A DNA stretch of 64,000 nucleotides from Burkholderiaceae bacterium (GCA_026125795.1 JAHCKM010000004.1:744001-808000); one strand, 5' to 3'; counted from the first letter of the stretch, positions 14,458 to 36,479 are shown. Made by a program: numbers and translations. The notes: generated by a model from the sequence alone, not told the origin.

Positions 14458-15495
14458 ATGACCATCACCAACACCGAAGCGCTGACGCGCGTGATCGAGC
14501 ATCGGGAGATCTTCCACGACGAGATGCTGGCGCTGATGCGCCGCATCATGAGCGGCGAGATGTCGCCGGTGATGATCGCGGCGATCGCGATGGGGCTGCG
14601 CGTCAAGAAAGAGACCATCGGCGAGATCGCCGCCGCGGCGCAGGTGATGCGCGAGTTCGCGCTGCGCGTCGAGGTGCCCGACAAGACGCACCTGGTCGAC
14701 ATCGTCGGCACCGGCGGCGACGGCTCGCACAGCTTCAACATCTCGACCGCGTCCACGTTCGTCGCCGCAGCTGCGGGAGCGCGCGTGGCCAAGCACGGCG
14801 GACGCAGCGTGTCGAGCACCTCGGGCAGCGCCGACGTGCTGGAGACGCTGGGCGCGTTCATCGGCCTGAACCCGGCACAGGTGGCGCAGTGCCTGCAGGA
14901 AACCGGCATCGGATTCATGTTCGCGCCCAGCCACCATGCGTCCATGAAGCACGCGGCGCCAGTGCGCAAGGAGCTGGGCGTGCGCACCATCTTCAACATC
15001 CTGGGGCCGCTCACCAATCCCGCCGGCGCGCCGAACCAGCTGCTCGGCGTGTTCCACCCCGATCTCGTCGGCATCCAGGTGCGCGTGCTGCAGCGCCTGC
15101 AGTCCGACCACGTGATGGTGGTCTACGGCATGAACGGCATGGACGAGATCTCGCTGTCGGGCGAGACGATGGTCGGCGAGCTGAAGAACGGCGAGGTGCG
15201 CGAGTACACCGTCCACCCCAGCGACTTCGGGCTTCCCGTGTACGACTCGCGCGTGTTGAGGGTGGCCAACACGACCGAGTCCGTGCAGTGCATCCAGCGG
15301 GCGCTGGCCGACGAGGATGGCCCGGTGCGCGACGTGGTGCTGCTCAACGCCGGTGCGGCGCTGTATTGCGCCGGCGTCGCCGGTTCGGTGGCCGAGGGCG
15401 TGAAACACGCGCGCGAGGTCGTGGGCTCGGGTGCGGCGGCGGCCAAGCTCGAGCAGTTCGTCAAGGCCACGCAACGCTTCCGGCCGGCCGCATGA
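14458..15495 (+). CDS. trpD: Anthranilate phosphoribosyltransferase
   Basis: Transfers phosphoribose from PRPP to anthranilate, the second step of tryptophan synthesis. The product is 345 residues, full family length. The PRPP-binding glycine-rich loop [17 protein letters not shown] (about residues 83-99), [18 protein letters not shown] and [11 protein letters not shown] are all conserved. The ATG at 14458 follows a GGAGAG Shine-Dalgarno, 13 bases after ltaE. There is a 70-base gap to trpC. No separate amidotransferase domain is fused. Confidence 0.97.
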   Translation: MTITNTEALTRVIEHREIFHDEMLALMRRIMSGEMSPVMIAAIAMGLRVKKETIGEIAAAAQVMREFALRVEVPDKTHLVDIVGTGGDGSHSFNISTASTFVAAAAGARVAKHGGRSVSSTSGSADVLETLGAFIGLNPAQVAQCLQETGIGFMFAPSHHASMKHAAPVRKELGVRTIFNILGPLTNPAGAPNQLLGVFHPDLVGIQVRVLQRLQSDHVMVVYGMNGMDEISLSGETMVGELKNGEVREYTVHPSDFGLPVYDSRVLRVANTTESVQCIQRALADEDGPVRDVVLLNAGAALYCAGVAGSVAEGVKHAREVVGSGAAAAKLEQFVKATQRFRPAA

Positions 15496-15565
15496 GCTGT
15501 CCGGCCGCTCCCAAGGCGAATGCCGGAGCGCGTGGCGCGCAGGATGCCCAAGTGAGCCATAGGTC

Positions 15566-16354
15566 ATGAGCGACATCCTGCAGCGCATCGTCGCGGCCAA
15601 GCACGAGGAAATCGCCACGGCCCGTGCGAGCCGCAGTCTGGCTGCGGTGCGGGCCGCTGCGCGCGACCAGCCGGCGCCGCGCGGATTCGAGGCGGCGCTG
15701 CGAACCGCGGTTGGCCAGGGTCGCGCCGCGGTGATCGCCGAGGTGAAGAAAGCCAGCCCGAGCAAGGGCCTGCTGCGCGAGCATTTCGTGCCCGCCGAGA
15801 TCGCGCGCAGCTACGCCGAACATGGCGCGGCATGCCTCAGCGTGCTGACCGACGAGCCGTTCTTTCAGGGCGTGCCGGCCTACCTTGCCGAGGCACGCGC
15901 GGCCTGTGCGCTGCCGGTGCTGCGCAAGGACTTCATCGTCGACGAGTATCAGGTGCACGAGTCGCGCGCGATGGGCGCCGATTGCATCCTGTTGATCGTG
16001 GCGTGCCTCGACGACGCGCAGCTCGCAGGCTTCGAGGCCTGCGCGCACGAGCTGGGCATGGGTGTGCTGGTGGAGGTGCACGACCGGCCGGAGCTCGAAC
16101 GCGCGCTGCGCTTGAAGACGCCGCTGGTGGGCGTGAACAACCGCAACCTGCGCACCTTCGAGGTGTCGCTCGACACCACACTGGCGCTGCAGCCGCTGCT
16201 GCCGGCGGACCGGCTGCTGATCGCCGAGTCGGGCATCCTGGCGCGACCCGACGTGCAGCGTCTGCGCTCGGCCGGCGTGCACGCCTTTCTGGTCGGCGAG
16301 GCATTCATGCGCGCGGCCGATCCGGGGCGCGCACTGGCCAGGTTGTTCGACTGA
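15566..16354 (+). CDS. trpC: Indole-3-glycerol-phosphate synthase
   Basis: Cyclises carboxyphenylamino-deoxyribulose phosphate to indole-3-glycerol phosphate in tryptophan synthesis. The product is 262 residues, monofunctional with no fused TrpF domain. The catalytic segment [11 protein letters not shown] (Glu59, Lys61 region) and the barrel strands [30 protein letters not shown] and ESGI are intact. The ATG at 15566 gives the canonical MSDIL start. The ung start follows nine bases after its stop. trpF, trpB and trpA are not in the window and are probably elsewhere. Confidence 0.97.
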   Translation: MSDILQRIVAAKHEEIATARASRSLAAVRAAARDQPAPRGFEAALRTAVGQGRAAVIAEVKKASPSKGLLREHFVPAEIARSYAEHGAACLSVLTDEPFFQGVPAYLAEARAACALPVLRKDFIVDEYQVHESRAMGADCILLIVACLDDAQLAGFEACAHELGMGVLVEVHDRPELERALRLKTPLVGVNNRNLRTFEVSLDTTLALQPLLPADRLLIAESGILARPDVQRLRSAGVHAFLVGEAFMRAADPGRALARLFD

Positions 16355-16362
16355 TCGCCCCG

Positions 16363-17100
16363 GTGGCGCCCGCACCGCCCGACAACCGGCTGCGCGAGCC
16401 GTTGTCCGCGTCGCTCGACCGCGTGGCGCCCGACTGGCGCCCATTGGTCGAGCGCTGGCGCGACAGCACGCCAGGCCGTGCCTTGATCGCGCGCATCGAG
16501 GCGCGTCGCCGCGCCGGCGCGACCATCTATCCCCATGACCCGCTGCGCGCGCTCGCGCTGACGCCGCGCGCCGCCGTGCGCGTGGTGATCCTCGGCCAGG
16601 ATCCCTACCACGGCCCGGGTCAAGCCGAGGGTCTTGCGTTCTCGGTGCCTGCGGGCGTGCCGGCGCCGCCCAGCTTGCGCAACATCCGGGCCGAGCTGAC
16701 GCGCGACCTCGGCTTGCCGACTCCGCCCAGCGCCGGTCTGGCCGGCTGGGCCCGACAAGGCGTGCTGCTGCTCAATGCGGTGCTAACCGTCGAGGACGGT
16801 CGACCGGCCAGCCATGCGAAACTTGGATGGGAAGCGCTCACTGACGACATCATCAAGGATCTGGCGGCATCCGATAGGGCGCTCGCCTTCCTGCTCTGGG
16901 GTGCGCATGCAGCAGCCAAGTTGGCGCTGTTCGACGACGCCGCCCGCGCCCGTCACTCCATCTTGCTGGCCGCTCATCCGTCACCGCTGTCCGCGCGACG
17001 CGGCCCAAACCCCTTCATCGGCTGCGGGCACTTTCGCGCCGCATCGGCGTTCCTGGAGCGTGCCGAGCCCGGGCGCAGCCCGATCGACTGGAGCGTCTGA
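16363..17100 (+). CDS. ung: Uracil-DNA glycosylase, family 1
   Basis: Removes uracil from DNA as the first step of base excision repair. The product is 245 residues with the family-1 motifs GQDPYHGPGQA (catalytic Asp80), LLLNAVLTV, LLWGAHA and AHPSPLSA (His205). The GTG at 16363, eight bases after the trpC stop, is the first plausible start; the frame continues open upstream within trpC but that part is shadow. The Arg/Ala-rich first 60 residues are less conserved. It is probably the last gene of the trp transcript and is followed by the tRNA cluster. Confidence 0.94.
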   Translation: MAPAPPDNRLREPLSASLDRVAPDWRPLVERWRDSTPGRALIARIEARRRAGATIYPHDPLRALALTPRAAVRVVILGQDPYHGPGQAEGLAFSVPAGVPAPPSLRNIRAELTRDLGLPTPPSAGLAGWARQGVLLLNAVLTVEDGRPASHAKLGWEALTDDIIKDLAASDRALAFLLWGAHAAAKLALFDDAARARHSILLAAHPSPLSARRGPNPFIGCGHFRAASAFLERAEPGRSPIDWSV

Positions 17101-17125
17101 GTCGGACAGGCAAGACCCATGCCCG

Positions 17126-17134
17126 TGGTAAACT
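17126..17134 (+). promoter_or_regulatory. Candidate extended -10 promoter of the tRNA-tuf operon
   Basis: TGG followed by TAAACT (17129-17134) forms an extended -10 element ending 14 bases before the tRNA-Tyr 5' end. That is the right distance for a start a few bases upstream of the tRNA. A -35 is not clear: CGGACA at 17103-17108 gives a 20-base spacer. Confidence 0.4.
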
Positions 17135-17148
17135 CCCCGGTTCGCTGC

Positions 17149-17234
17149 GGAGGGGTGCCCGAGTGGCTAAAGGGGGCAGACTGTAAATCTGTTGGCTTAC
17201 GCCTACGTTGGTTCGAATCCAACCTCCTCCACCA
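17149..17234 (+). tRNA. tRNA-Tyr (GTA)
   Basis: Class II tRNA of 86 bases with a long variable arm and encoded CCA. The acceptor GGAGGGG pairs with CTCCTCC. The anticodon loop reads CTGTAAA with anticodon GTA, and the T arm contains GGTTCGAATCC. First of three tandem tRNAs upstream of tuf, the same order (Tyr-Gly-Thr) as in the E. coli tufB operon. Confidence 0.97.
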
Positions 17235-17309
17235 GCAGCGCAATCGATGAACGGCTCCGGTCAGAGAAGGCTTGATCAGACCCAACCGAATGGCGTGTGG
17301 GCTTTCCGG

Positions 17310-17383
17310 GCGGGAGTAGTTCAATGGCAGAACCTTAGCCTTCCAAGCTAATGACGCGGGTTCGATTCCCGTCTCCCGCTCCA
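17310..17383 (+). tRNA. tRNA-Gly (TCC)
   Basis: 74-base tRNA with encoded CCA. The acceptor GCGGGAG pairs with CTCCCGC, discriminator T. The anticodon stem TTAGC/GCTAA encloses loop CTTCCAA with anticodon TCC. The T-arm has GGTTCGATTCC. It lies 75 bases after tRNA-Tyr. Confidence 0.97.
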
Positions 17384-17441
17384 AACGTCATCGTCAGTGG
17401 TCTGGGCACAGCGCCTCCTCGGTACCCAGACCCGTGTCGAT

Positions 17442-17516
<75 letters not shown>

Positions 17517-17579
17517 GATCATCGAAGTAGCAACCTGACTGGGAACGCGTGAGCGAACCCGCCCTCGTTGGAGCGATCA

Positions 17580-18770
<1,191 letters not shown>

Positions 18771-18784
18771 GGGAACGGTTCCGC

Positions 18785-18860
18785 AGGGGTATAGCTCAAT
18801 TGGCAGAGCGTCGGTCTCCAAAACCGAAGGTTGGGGGTTCGATTCCCTCTGCCCCTGCCA
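18785..18860 (+). tRNA. tRNA-Trp (CCA)
   Basis: 76-base tRNA with encoded 3' CCA. The acceptor AGGGGTA pairs with TGCCCCT, discriminator G. The anticodon stem TCGGT/ACCGA encloses loop CTCCAAA with anticodon CCA. It lies 14 bases after tuf and 33 bases before secE, the usual proteobacterial tuf-trpT-secE order. Confidence 0.97.
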
Positions 18861-18893
18861 CTTTCCGGAACTGAAAGCGTCCAGTCGCGATCC

Positions 18894-19280
18894 ATGAACG
18901 CACCCGCATCGGTCGAAACCATCTCCACCACCGCCGACAAGGCCAAGCTGGCGGCAGCGGCGTTGCTGGTGGTGGGCGGCATCGCCGCCTTCTATCTGCT
19001 GGGGCAGAAAGACCTGTGGCTGCGCGTGGTCGCGCTGCTGGGGCTTCTGGCCGCGGCCGTGGTCATGTTCTTCATCTCCGAGCCCGGCAAGCAGCTGATC
19101 GCCTTCGGCCGCGATTCTTCGCGCGAGGTGCGCAAGGTCGTCTGGCCGACTCGCAAGGAAGCGATGCAGATGACGGGTTATGTGTTCGCCTTCGTCGTGG
19201 TGATGGCGCTGTTCCTGTGGTTGACCGACAAGACGCTGGAGTGGGTCCTGTACGACCTGATCCTGGGCTGGAAGCGCTGA
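18894..19280 (+). CDS. secE: Preprotein translocase subunit SecE
   Basis: Inner-membrane SecYEG component, 128 residues. Three hydrophobic segments are visible (about residues 17-38, 45-62 and 95-115), as in enterobacterial SecE. The conserved cytoplasmic hinge [20 protein letters not shown] lies before the last one. The ATG at 18894 ([11 protein letters not shown]) is chosen; the frame upstream runs into tRNA-Trp. nusG follows 14 bases later. Confidence 0.95.
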   Translation: MNAPASVETISTTADKAKLAAAALLVVGGIAAFYLLGQKDLWLRVVALLGLLAAAVVMFFISEPGKQLIAFGRDSSREVRKVVWPTRKEAMQMTGYVFAFVVVMALFLWLTDKTLEWVLYDLILGWKR

Positions 19281-19294
19281 AGGACATTCCTGAA

Positions 19295-19870
19295 ATGAGT
19301 GAACAACAAGCCGCTTCGGAAGCCGCCGCCGCCGCGTCGGGTCTGCGCTGGTATGTCGTGCATGCCTATTCGGGCATGGAGAAGGCCGTCGAGCGCAACC
19401 TCAAGGAGCGCATCGAGCGCTCGGGCATGCAGGCCAAGTTCGGCCGCATCCTGGTCCCCACCGAAGAAGTGGTGGAGCTCAAGGGCGGCAAGAAAGCGGT
19501 CACCCAGCGGCGTTTCTTCCCCGGCTACGTGCTGGTCGAGATGTTGCTGGACGATGACACTTGGCACCTGGTCAAGCACACCAGCAAGGTCACCGGCTTC
19601 GTCGGCGGCGCGCGCAACCGGCCGGCGCCGATCTCCGAAGCCGAGGTGATGAAGATCGTCAACCAGATGCAGGAAGGCATCGACAAGCCCAAACCCAAGG
19701 TGGAGTGGCAGGTCGGCGAACTGGTGCGCGTGAAGGAAGGTCCGTTCACCGACTTCAACGGCGCGGTCGAGGAAGTGAACTACGAGAAGTCCAAGGTGAA
19801 GGTGTCGGTGACGATCTTCGGTCGCGCCACCGGCGTGGAGCTCGATTTCTCGCAGGTCGAAAAAGTCTGA
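19295..19870 (+). CDS. nusG: Transcription termination/antitermination factor NusG
   Basis: 191-residue factor that binds RNA polymerase and couples to ribosomal protein S10 or Rho. The NGN domain covers about residues 15-125 ([29 protein letters not shown]). A C-terminal KOW domain follows ([20 protein letters not shown]). The first 12 residues are acidic and Ala-rich. The ATG at 19295 is the only start matching the family; the same frame is open upstream inside secE. It ends 170 bases before rplK. Confidence 0.97.
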   Translation: MSEQQAASEAAAAASGLRWYVVHAYSGMEKAVERNLKERIERSGMQAKFGRILVPTEEVVELKGGKKAVTQRRFFPGYVLVEMLLDDDTWHLVKHTSKVTGFVGGARNRPAPISEAEVMKIVNQMQEGIDKPKPKVEWQVGELVRVKEGPFTDFNGAVEEVNYEKSKVKVSVTIFGRATGVELDFSQVEKV

Positions 19871-20040
19871 CGAGCCCTGCTCGACGGATTTCTCGCCGAA
19901 GGGCCGCGGGTCCGGAGGCAAAAGGTTCAGAGTCACTGTCGGTACCGACCCACCGTCAGCGACAGGTGTCCAGGGTCGATTGACGAGGAGCCCGCGGCGG
20001 CGGTTGTGCGCCAAAGGCGTTTGAACTCGAGGAGCCCCAC

Positions 20041-20472
20041 GTGGCAAAGAAGATCGTCGGCTTCATCAAGCTGCAAATCCCGGCCGGAAAGGCCAATCCG
20101 TCGCCGCCCGTCGGTCCGGCGCTTGGCCAGCGCGGCCTGAACATCATGGAGTTCTGCAAGGCGTTCAATGCGCAGACCCAGAGCATGGAGCCGGGGCTGA
20201 TGCTGCCGGTGGTGATCACCGCGTTTGCCGACAAATCGTTCACCTTCGTTCTGAAGACGCCGCCGGCCACGGTGCTGATCAAGAAGGCCATCAAGCTCGA
20301 GAAGGGCTCCGGCAAACCCAACTCTGACAAGGTGGGCAAGATCACCCGGGCCCAGCTCGAGGAGATCGCCAAGATGAAGATGAAGGATCTGACCGCTGCC
20401 GATCTCGACGCGGCGGTCAAGACCATCGCGGGCTCGGCCCGTTCGATGGGTGTGGTGGTGGAAGGGGTCTGA
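20041..20472 (+). CDS. rplK: 50S ribosomal protein L11
   Basis: 143-residue L11, GTPase-associated centre protein and thiostrepton target. It starts with GTG at 20041 ([32 protein letters not shown]) preceded by CGAGGAG. The Pro-rich loop and the C-terminal RNA-binding domain ([12 protein letters not shown]) are intact. rplA follows after one base. The 170-base gap after nusG is a likely site for a promoter or L1 control, but I saw no convincing hexamers. Confidence 0.97.
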   Translation: MAKKIVGFIKLQIPAGKANPSPPVGPALGQRGLNIMEFCKAFNAQTQSMEPGLMLPVVITAFADKSFTFVLKTPPATVLIKKAIKLEKGSGKPNSDKVGKITRAQLEEIAKMKMKDLTAADLDAAVKTIAGSARSMGVVVEGV

Positions 20473-20473
20473 C

Positions 20474-21178
20474 ATGGCACGTCTTACCAAGCGTGAAAAG
20501 GCGTTGGCCGACAAGGTCGACAGCAACAAGCTCTACGCGATCGATGCCGCGCTAGCCCTGGTGAAGGAGTGCGCCAAGGCCAAGTTCGACGAGTCGATCG
20601 ACGTTGCGGTGCAGCTCGGCATCGACGCCAAGAAGTCCGACCAGGTGGTGCGTGGCGCCGTGGTGTTGCCCAACGGCACCGGCAAGACCAAGCGCGTGGC
20701 GGTGTTCGCGCAAGGCGCCAAGGCCGAGGAGGCCAAGGCCGCGGGTGCCGACGTGGTCGGCATGGACGACCTGGCTGCCCAGGTGAAGGCGGGCAACCTG
20801 AACTTCGACGTGGTGATCGCCTCGCCCGACACGATGCGCGTCGTGGGCACGCTCGGCCAGATCCTCGGTCCGCGTGGGCTGATGCCGAATCCGAAGGTCG
20901 GCACCGTCACGCCCGACGTGGCCACGGCGGTGAAGAACGCCAAGGCCGGCCAGGTGCAGTTCCGCGTCGACAAGGCCGGCATCGTGCACGCGACGATCGG
21001 CCGGCGCTCGTTCGACGCCGACAAGCTGCGCGGCAACCTTGCCGCGTTGCTCGACGCGTTGAACAAGGCCAAGCCCACGACGGTGAAAGGCATCTACCTG
21101 CGCAAGCTGGCGGTGTCTTCGACGATGGGGGTCGGGGTGCGCGTCGACACGTCGACGGTCACCGCGGCAGCCGCTTGA
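20474..21178 (+). CDS. rplA: 50S ribosomal protein L1
   Basis: 234-residue L1, the L1-stalk protein and, in other bacteria, translational repressor of the rplK-rplA unit. Conserved [16 protein letters not shown] and [21 protein letters not shown] are visible. The ATG at 20474 starts one base after the L11 stop, so the two are translationally coupled. A 302-base leader separates it from rplJ. Confidence 0.97.
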   Translation: MARLTKREKALADKVDSNKLYAIDAALALVKECAKAKFDESIDVAVQLGIDAKKSDQVVRGAVVLPNGTGKTKRVAVFAQGAKAEEAKAAGADVVGMDDLAAQVKAGNLNFDVVIASPDTMRVVGTLGQILGPRGLMPNPKVGTVTPDVATAVKNAKAGQVQFRVDKAGIVHATIGRRSFDADKLRGNLAALLDALNKAKPTTVKGIYLRKLAVSSTMGVGVRVDTSTVTAAAA

Positions 21179-21480
21179 ACTGAAGGGATTGGATGGCTGC
21201 CGGCACGCTTTCCGGTGGCTTTGAAGGATGGTGGGGCGTGCGGTGCCAACAAGCTCCGCACGCGCCATCGAAGACCGCTGGTGGTGCCTGCAGTCGGCAC
21301 CGTAATTGCGAGTCGTGCGACTCAATGCCAGCGCAGATGGCGGTCCCGCTGGAAGGACGTTTGTGGCATCGAAGGATCTTGATGGCGCAGGGGTTCGGAA
21401 GGCCAGGTCGCTGCAACCCGGTGCGCCGGCGCGTCGCCCAGACGGGCAACGCGTACGGCGTGATTCGTAAGGAGTAGACC
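21179..21480 (+). promoter_or_regulatory. rplJ leader region (probable L10 control leader)
   Basis: 302 bases without a convincing gene between rplA and rplJ. By position this is the mRNA leader bound by the L10(L12)4 complex in other proteobacteria. It contains the hairpin GAGTCG/CGACTC (21310-21323) and several GC-rich paired segments closer to rplJ. A 94-codon open frame spans it but shows no family resemblance. No clear promoter was identified. The leader role is inferred from synteny. Confidence 0.4.
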
Positions 21481-21975
21481 TTGAGTCTCAGTCGAACTGA
21501 CAAAGCAGCCGTGGTGGAGGACGTGGGCAAGGCCATCGCTCGCGCCCAGACACTGGCGCTGGCCGAGTACCGTGGCCTCACCGTCGAACACCTCAACACG
21601 TTGCGCCGGCAGGCGCGCGACAAGGGCGTGTACCTTCATGTGCTGAAGAACACCCTTGCCCGTCGCGCCGTCGCCGGCACCACGTTCGAGGTGGCGAAGG
21701 AATCCATGGTCGGCCCGCTGATCTACAGCTTTTCTGAAGACGCGGTGGCGGCAGCGAAAGTCATCGCGGACTTTGCCAAAGGCAACGACAAACTGGTCGT
21801 CAAAGGCGGCGCCTATGCGGGCAAGGCACTCGATGCGAACGGCGTCAAGGCGCTGGCATCGATCCCGTCCCGCGAGGTGCTGCTCGCCCAGATCGCCGGC
21901 ATGTTGCGCTCGCCGATCCAGCGGCTGGCCGGCGTGCTGGCGGCTGTGGCCGAGAAGAAGGGCGCAGCCGCTTAA
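21481..21975 (+). CDS. rplJ: 50S ribosomal protein L10
   Basis: 164-residue stalk base protein that anchors L7/L12 dimers. The start is TTG at 21481 ([19 protein letters not shown]). It is supported by AAGGAG seven bases upstream and by the family N-terminus; no in-frame ATG or GTG fits. Conserved [18 protein letters not shown] and [11 protein letters not shown] are present, and the C-terminal helix ([14 protein letters not shown]) is the L12-binding part. The weak start codon is consistent with L10 being made in lower amount than L12. Confidence 0.96.
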   Translation: MSLSRTDKAAVVEDVGKAIARAQTLALAEYRGLTVEHLNTLRRQARDKGVYLHVLKNTLARRAVAGTTFEVAKESMVGPLIYSFSEDAVAAAKVIADFAKGNDKLVVKGGAYAGKALDANGVKALASIPSREVLLAQIAGMLRSPIQRLAGVLAAVAEKKGAAA

Positions 21976-22036
21976 GCGCGCCTGCTTCACCGCATTCGAT
22001 TCAAAGAACCCAATTTCAAGCATTCGAGGTAATCAA

Positions 22037-22420
22037 ATGGCATTCGACAAAGACGCTTTCCTGTCGGCGATGGACAGCATGACCGTGATGGAGCTCAACG
22101 ACCTGGTCAAGGCCATCGAGGAGAAGTTCGGTGTGTCGGCGGCGGCGATGGCGGCGCCCGCTGCCGGTGGCGGCGGGGGCGGCGGTGCAGCTGCGGCCGT
22201 TGAAGAGAAGACCGAGTTCACCGTGATGCTGACCGAGGCCGGCGCCAACAAGGTGTCGGTGATCAAGGCGGTACGCGAGATCACCGGCCTGGGCCTGAAG
22301 GAGGCCAAGGACCTGGTCGATGGCGCGCCCAAGCCCGTGAAGGAAGGCATTGCCAAGGCCGACGCCGATGCCGCGCTGAAGAAGCTGCTCGACGCCGGTG
22401 CAAAGGCCGAGTTGAAGTAA
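22037..22420 (+). CDS. rplL: 50S ribosomal protein L7/L12
   Basis: 127-residue stalk protein that recruits translation factors. The N-terminal dimerisation domain (about residues 1-38), a Gly/Ala-rich hinge (GGGGGGG near residue 45) and the C-terminal factor-binding domain ([20 protein letters not shown]) are clear. GAGGT precedes the ATG at 22037. It is followed by two strong hairpins before rpoB, likely an attenuation or processing region. Confidence 0.97.
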   Translation: MAFDKDAFLSAMDSMTVMELNDLVKAIEEKFGVSAAAMAAPAAGGGGGGGAAAAVEEKTEFTVMLTEAGANKVSVIKAVREITGLGLKEAKDLVDGAPKPVKEGIAKADADAALKKLLDAGAKAELK

Positions 22421-22432
22421 ACGAGAGACGAA

Positions 22433-22464
22433 ACAGGGTTCGGCGCTTGCGCGCCGAACCCTGT
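22433..22464 (+). terminator. Strong hairpin after rplL (attenuator-like)
   Basis: Perfect 14-bp stem ACAGGGTTCGGCGC / GCGCCGAACCCTGT with loop TTGC, 13 bases after the rplL stop. No T tract follows (CCGGAGG), so it is not a textbook intrinsic terminator. By position it may be the rplL-rpoB attenuator or an RNase III processing stem, both known at this junction in E. coli. Confidence 0.6.
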
Positions 22465-22497
22465 CCGGAGGTACCGCACAAGCGGCCTCGCGGAGAC

Positions 22498-22540
22498 CAC
22501 TTGCAAACGGCGCGTTCCGCGCCATTTGCAAGTGTTCTCT
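22498..22540 (+). terminator. Second hairpin before rpoB with T-rich tail
   Basis: CACTTGCAAA / TTTGCAAGTG (10 bp), one C-A mismatch, then GGCGC/GCGCC with a 5-base loop, spanning 22498-22534 and followed by TTCTCT. The weak T-rich tail suggests a partial terminator. Together with the stem at 22433 it could set the ratio of L12 to RNA polymerase subunits. Confidence 0.55.
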
Positions 22541-22715
22541 GATCCGACTGCAGAGGACTCGGTTTGGTCGGGCTCTCGGGTGCAATGCCCGCGAGTTGTC
22601 CGCCAGCGGCTGGTAGTGGCCAGCCACCAAGCTTGGTGCGCAACGCACAAAGTCGCCAGTCGCCGACCGCCTCAGCTCATGGCCCAGAGATGGGGCGGCC
22701 GAACCGGAGTGATCA

Positions 22716-26837
<4,122 letters not shown>

Positions 26838-26849
26838 TAGGAGAAAAGG

Positions 26850-31100
<4,251 letters not shown>

Positions 31101-31121
31101 AGCGGTCCGAGCCGGAGATCA

Positions 31122-31148
31122 GGGGCGGCCTGCGGGCCGCCCTTTTTT
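31122..31148 (+). terminator. Intrinsic terminator after rpoC
   Basis: Stem GGGCGGCC / GGCCGCCC with loop TGCG followed directly by six T, 22 bases after the rpoC stop. It is a classical rho-independent terminator for the plus strand. The last T belongs to the stop codon of the opposite-strand PIN gene. Confidence 0.9.
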
Positions 31149-31621
31149 CATGGCTCGCTGGCGATCTGGCCGGCCTGCAGTTGCCGCAGCTGCCACTGTT
31201 GGGCTGTGCCGATCGCCACCCCCTGCTGGGCTGCGCGCCGCCGCAGGCTCAACAGCGCGCGGTCGCGCGTGACCAGCCAGGATGGCCGGCACGTCAGGGC
31301 CAGGTCGATGAACATCTGGTCGGTCGGATCGCGGCACTCCAGCGTCGCGCACGGCAGTGCGGGCATCGCACGCATCTCGACCCATTGGCTCGCATCGATA
31401 GTTAGCGCATGCTCCCTGTTCGCCTCCCAGCGGCCGGCCAGGGGGACCTGCACCACGGCGCGCCACTCGGCAAGCATCGGTGGCGTGGCGCACCAGAGCC
31501 ATTGCCGCCGCTCGATGGCAGACCCCAAAGCGACGGCGGCCGGCTCCCGGAACACGAGCCAATCGAGCAACGCATTGGTATCGATCACCACGCGCGGGGC
31601 GTCACGCGGAGGCCCGCTCAT
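31148..31621 (-). CDS. PIN-domain protein (putative VapC/PilT-like ribonuclease)
   Basis: 157-residue single-domain protein, here started at the ATG at 31621. The frame stays open upstream to 31837 but would then run across the str promoter. PIN acidic residues are visible: VIDTNALLDW (Asp14), MLAEWRAV (Glu52), CRDPTDQMFIDLAL (Asp98, Asp101) and VTRDRALL (Asp120). The CRDPTDQMF block resembles the PIN toxin-component family (COG1569 type). No antitoxin-like small gene is adjacent. It lies alone between rpoC and rpsL, opposite in direction to both. RNase activity and any toxin role are family-based inferences. Confidence 0.8.
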   Translation of the reverse strand: MSGPPRDAPRVVIDTNALLDWLVFREPAAVALGSAIERRQWLWCATPPMLAEWRAVVQVPLAGRWEANREHALTIDASQWVEMRAMPALPCATLECRDPTDQMFIDLALTCRPSWLVTRDRALLSLRRRAAQQGVAIGTAQQWQLRQLQAGQIASEP

Positions 31622-31688
31622 CGGCTGCCGTCCCGGACCCGGGCGCGCGGTCGTGTCTTCCTGAGCCAGCACCGCGCGCGCCCGTTTC

Positions 31689-31718
31689 TTGTGAGGCCTT
31701 CTGTCAGCGGCATATAAT
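31689..31718 (+). promoter_or_regulatory. Promoter of the str operon (rpsL-rpsG-fusA-tuf)
   Basis: TTGTGA (31689-31694), an 18-base spacer and a perfect TATAAT (31713-31718), about 138 bases before rpsL. A GC-rich stretch (CCGCGG) directly after the -10 is typical of stringently controlled ribosomal promoters. The same layout (ATAATCCGC.GCTT) recurs at the rplN promoter. Confidence 0.75.
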
Positions 31719-31855
31719 CCGCGGCTTTTCGGCAGATTCTGCTCGCGCTCTTTGTTGGGCGGCTCCAAGTCGGTCCAGACCTGCTTGGCCCATCCGGAGC
31801 GCTCGGCATTGTGCCGTTGAACGCAAGCGCCACCCACACCGGAACCGTTTCAGCC

Positions 31856-32233
<378 letters not shown>

Positions 32234-32281
32234 GGCGCGCTACGCGCGCCAACAACGATAGCCGGTCCGCAGGACCGGCTA
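32234..32281 (+). other. Two tandem hairpins between rpsL and rpsG
   Basis: GGCGCGC/GCGCGCC with loop TAC (32234-32250) is followed by TAGCCGGTCC/GGACCGGCTA with loop GCA (32259-32281). No T tract follows, so they are not terminators. They may stabilise or process the str mRNA, or form part of the S7 translational-control region known between rpsL and rpsG in E. coli. Confidence 0.6.
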
Positions 32282-32391
32282 CGGTGAAGCCGGATCCCGT
32301 TGGACCGGCGAGTAAGTGAAGGGCCCGCATGGCCCTTCGAGGCGTGAACCCGAAGGTTCACCCAACTGAAATCGAAGGAAGGAAAGCTCCC

Positions 32392-32862
32392 ATGCCACGT
32401 CGTCGCGAAGTTCCCAAGCGCGAGATCCTCCCCGATCCGAAGTTCGGCTCGGTGGACCTCTCGAAGTTCATGAACGTCATCATGGAATCCGGCAAGAAGG
32501 CGGTGGCCGAGTCGATCATCTACGGCGCGCTCGACCAGGTCGAAAAGAAGGCGGGCAAGGACCCGATGGAGATCTTCCTGACCGCGTTGAACAACGTGAA
32601 GCCGATGGTCGAGGTGAAGTCGCGGCGCGTCGGTGGCGCGAACTACCAGGTGCCCGTGGAGGTGCGGCCCATCCGCCGCGTCGCGCTGGCGATGCGCTGG
32701 CTCAAGGAGTCGGCGCGCAAGCGCGGCGAGAAGTCGATGGCCGCGCGCCTGGCCAACGAATTGCTGGAAGCCAGCGAGGGTCGCGGCGGTGCGATGAAGA
32801 AGCGTGACGAGGTGCATCGCATGGCCGAGGCCAACAAGGCGTTCTCGCACTTCCGCTTCTGA
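32392..32862 (+). CDS. rpsG: 30S ribosomal protein S7
   Basis: 156-residue 16S-rRNA-binding assembly protein, the str-operon translational repressor in E. coli. The ATG at 32392 ([20 protein letters not shown]) fits the family; AAGGAAGG lies upstream. [20 protein letters not shown] is the conserved RNA-binding part. fusA starts 84 bases later. Confidence 0.97.
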   Translation: MPRRREVPKREILPDPKFGSVDLSKFMNVIMESGKKAVAESIIYGALDQVEKKAGKDPMEIFLTALNNVKPMVEVKSRRVGGANYQVPVEVRPIRRVALAMRWLKESARKRGEKSMAARLANELLEASEGRGGAMKKRDEVHRMAEANKAFSHFRF

Positions 32863-32946
32863 GTTCGAACCGACCTTTTGACCCGCGCGGCCGCTCATCA
32901 GGGTTGATCCCAGCCCTGTAGGCGGCTCCTGCATTTGGAGTGAATC

Positions 32947-35049
<2,103 letters not shown>

Positions 35050-35063
35050 ACAACAACGGTAGC

Positions 35064-35083
35064 GGGCTCGCTGGCGCGAGCCC
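35064..35083 (+). other. Hairpin between fusA and tuf
   Basis: GGGCTCGC / GCGAGCCC with loop TGGC, 14 bases after the fusA stop, without a T tract. The preceding bases (ACAACGGTAGC) resemble those before the hairpin after rpsL (ACAACGATAGC). Possibly an mRNA processing or stability element. Confidence 0.5.
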
Positions 35084-35125
35084 TGTCAGGTTGATTTTTA
35101 CGCTCTTTGATACGGAGAGACTCAA

Positions 35126-36316
<1,191 letters not shown>

Positions 36317-36479
36317 ATGGTGCCCCGGGTGCCACAGACCCTTTCGGGCCTGCCCGGCACCCACCCTCGAGGGGTTCGCCAATGCCTTGGGGCGGCCCGG
36401 CGGCATTGGCGACCGGCCCCTCACGATCTGTGCGGTGCAGCCCTGGGGGCCGCACCATATTCGCTCTTTAGGAAACATC

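Noticed and set aside
15832-16362. Upstream extension of the ung frame through trpC.
   Set aside because: Low-complexity Arg-rich shadow translation; family length fits a start at 16363.
21193-21477. 94-codon plus-strand frame spanning the rplJ leader.
   Set aside because: No Shine-Dalgarno, atypical Cys/Trp/Arg-rich product and no family resemblance; a structured leader explains the region better.
31622-31837. N-terminal extension of the PIN-domain gene to 31837.
   Set aside because: It would cross the str promoter and adds 72 residues unlike any PIN protein; the ATG at 31621 gives a normal single-domain length.
36317-36479. GGGTGCC (36327) / GGCACCC (36356) as a tuf terminator.
   Set aside because: The stem is interrupted and no T tract follows; transcription into rpsJ is more likely.
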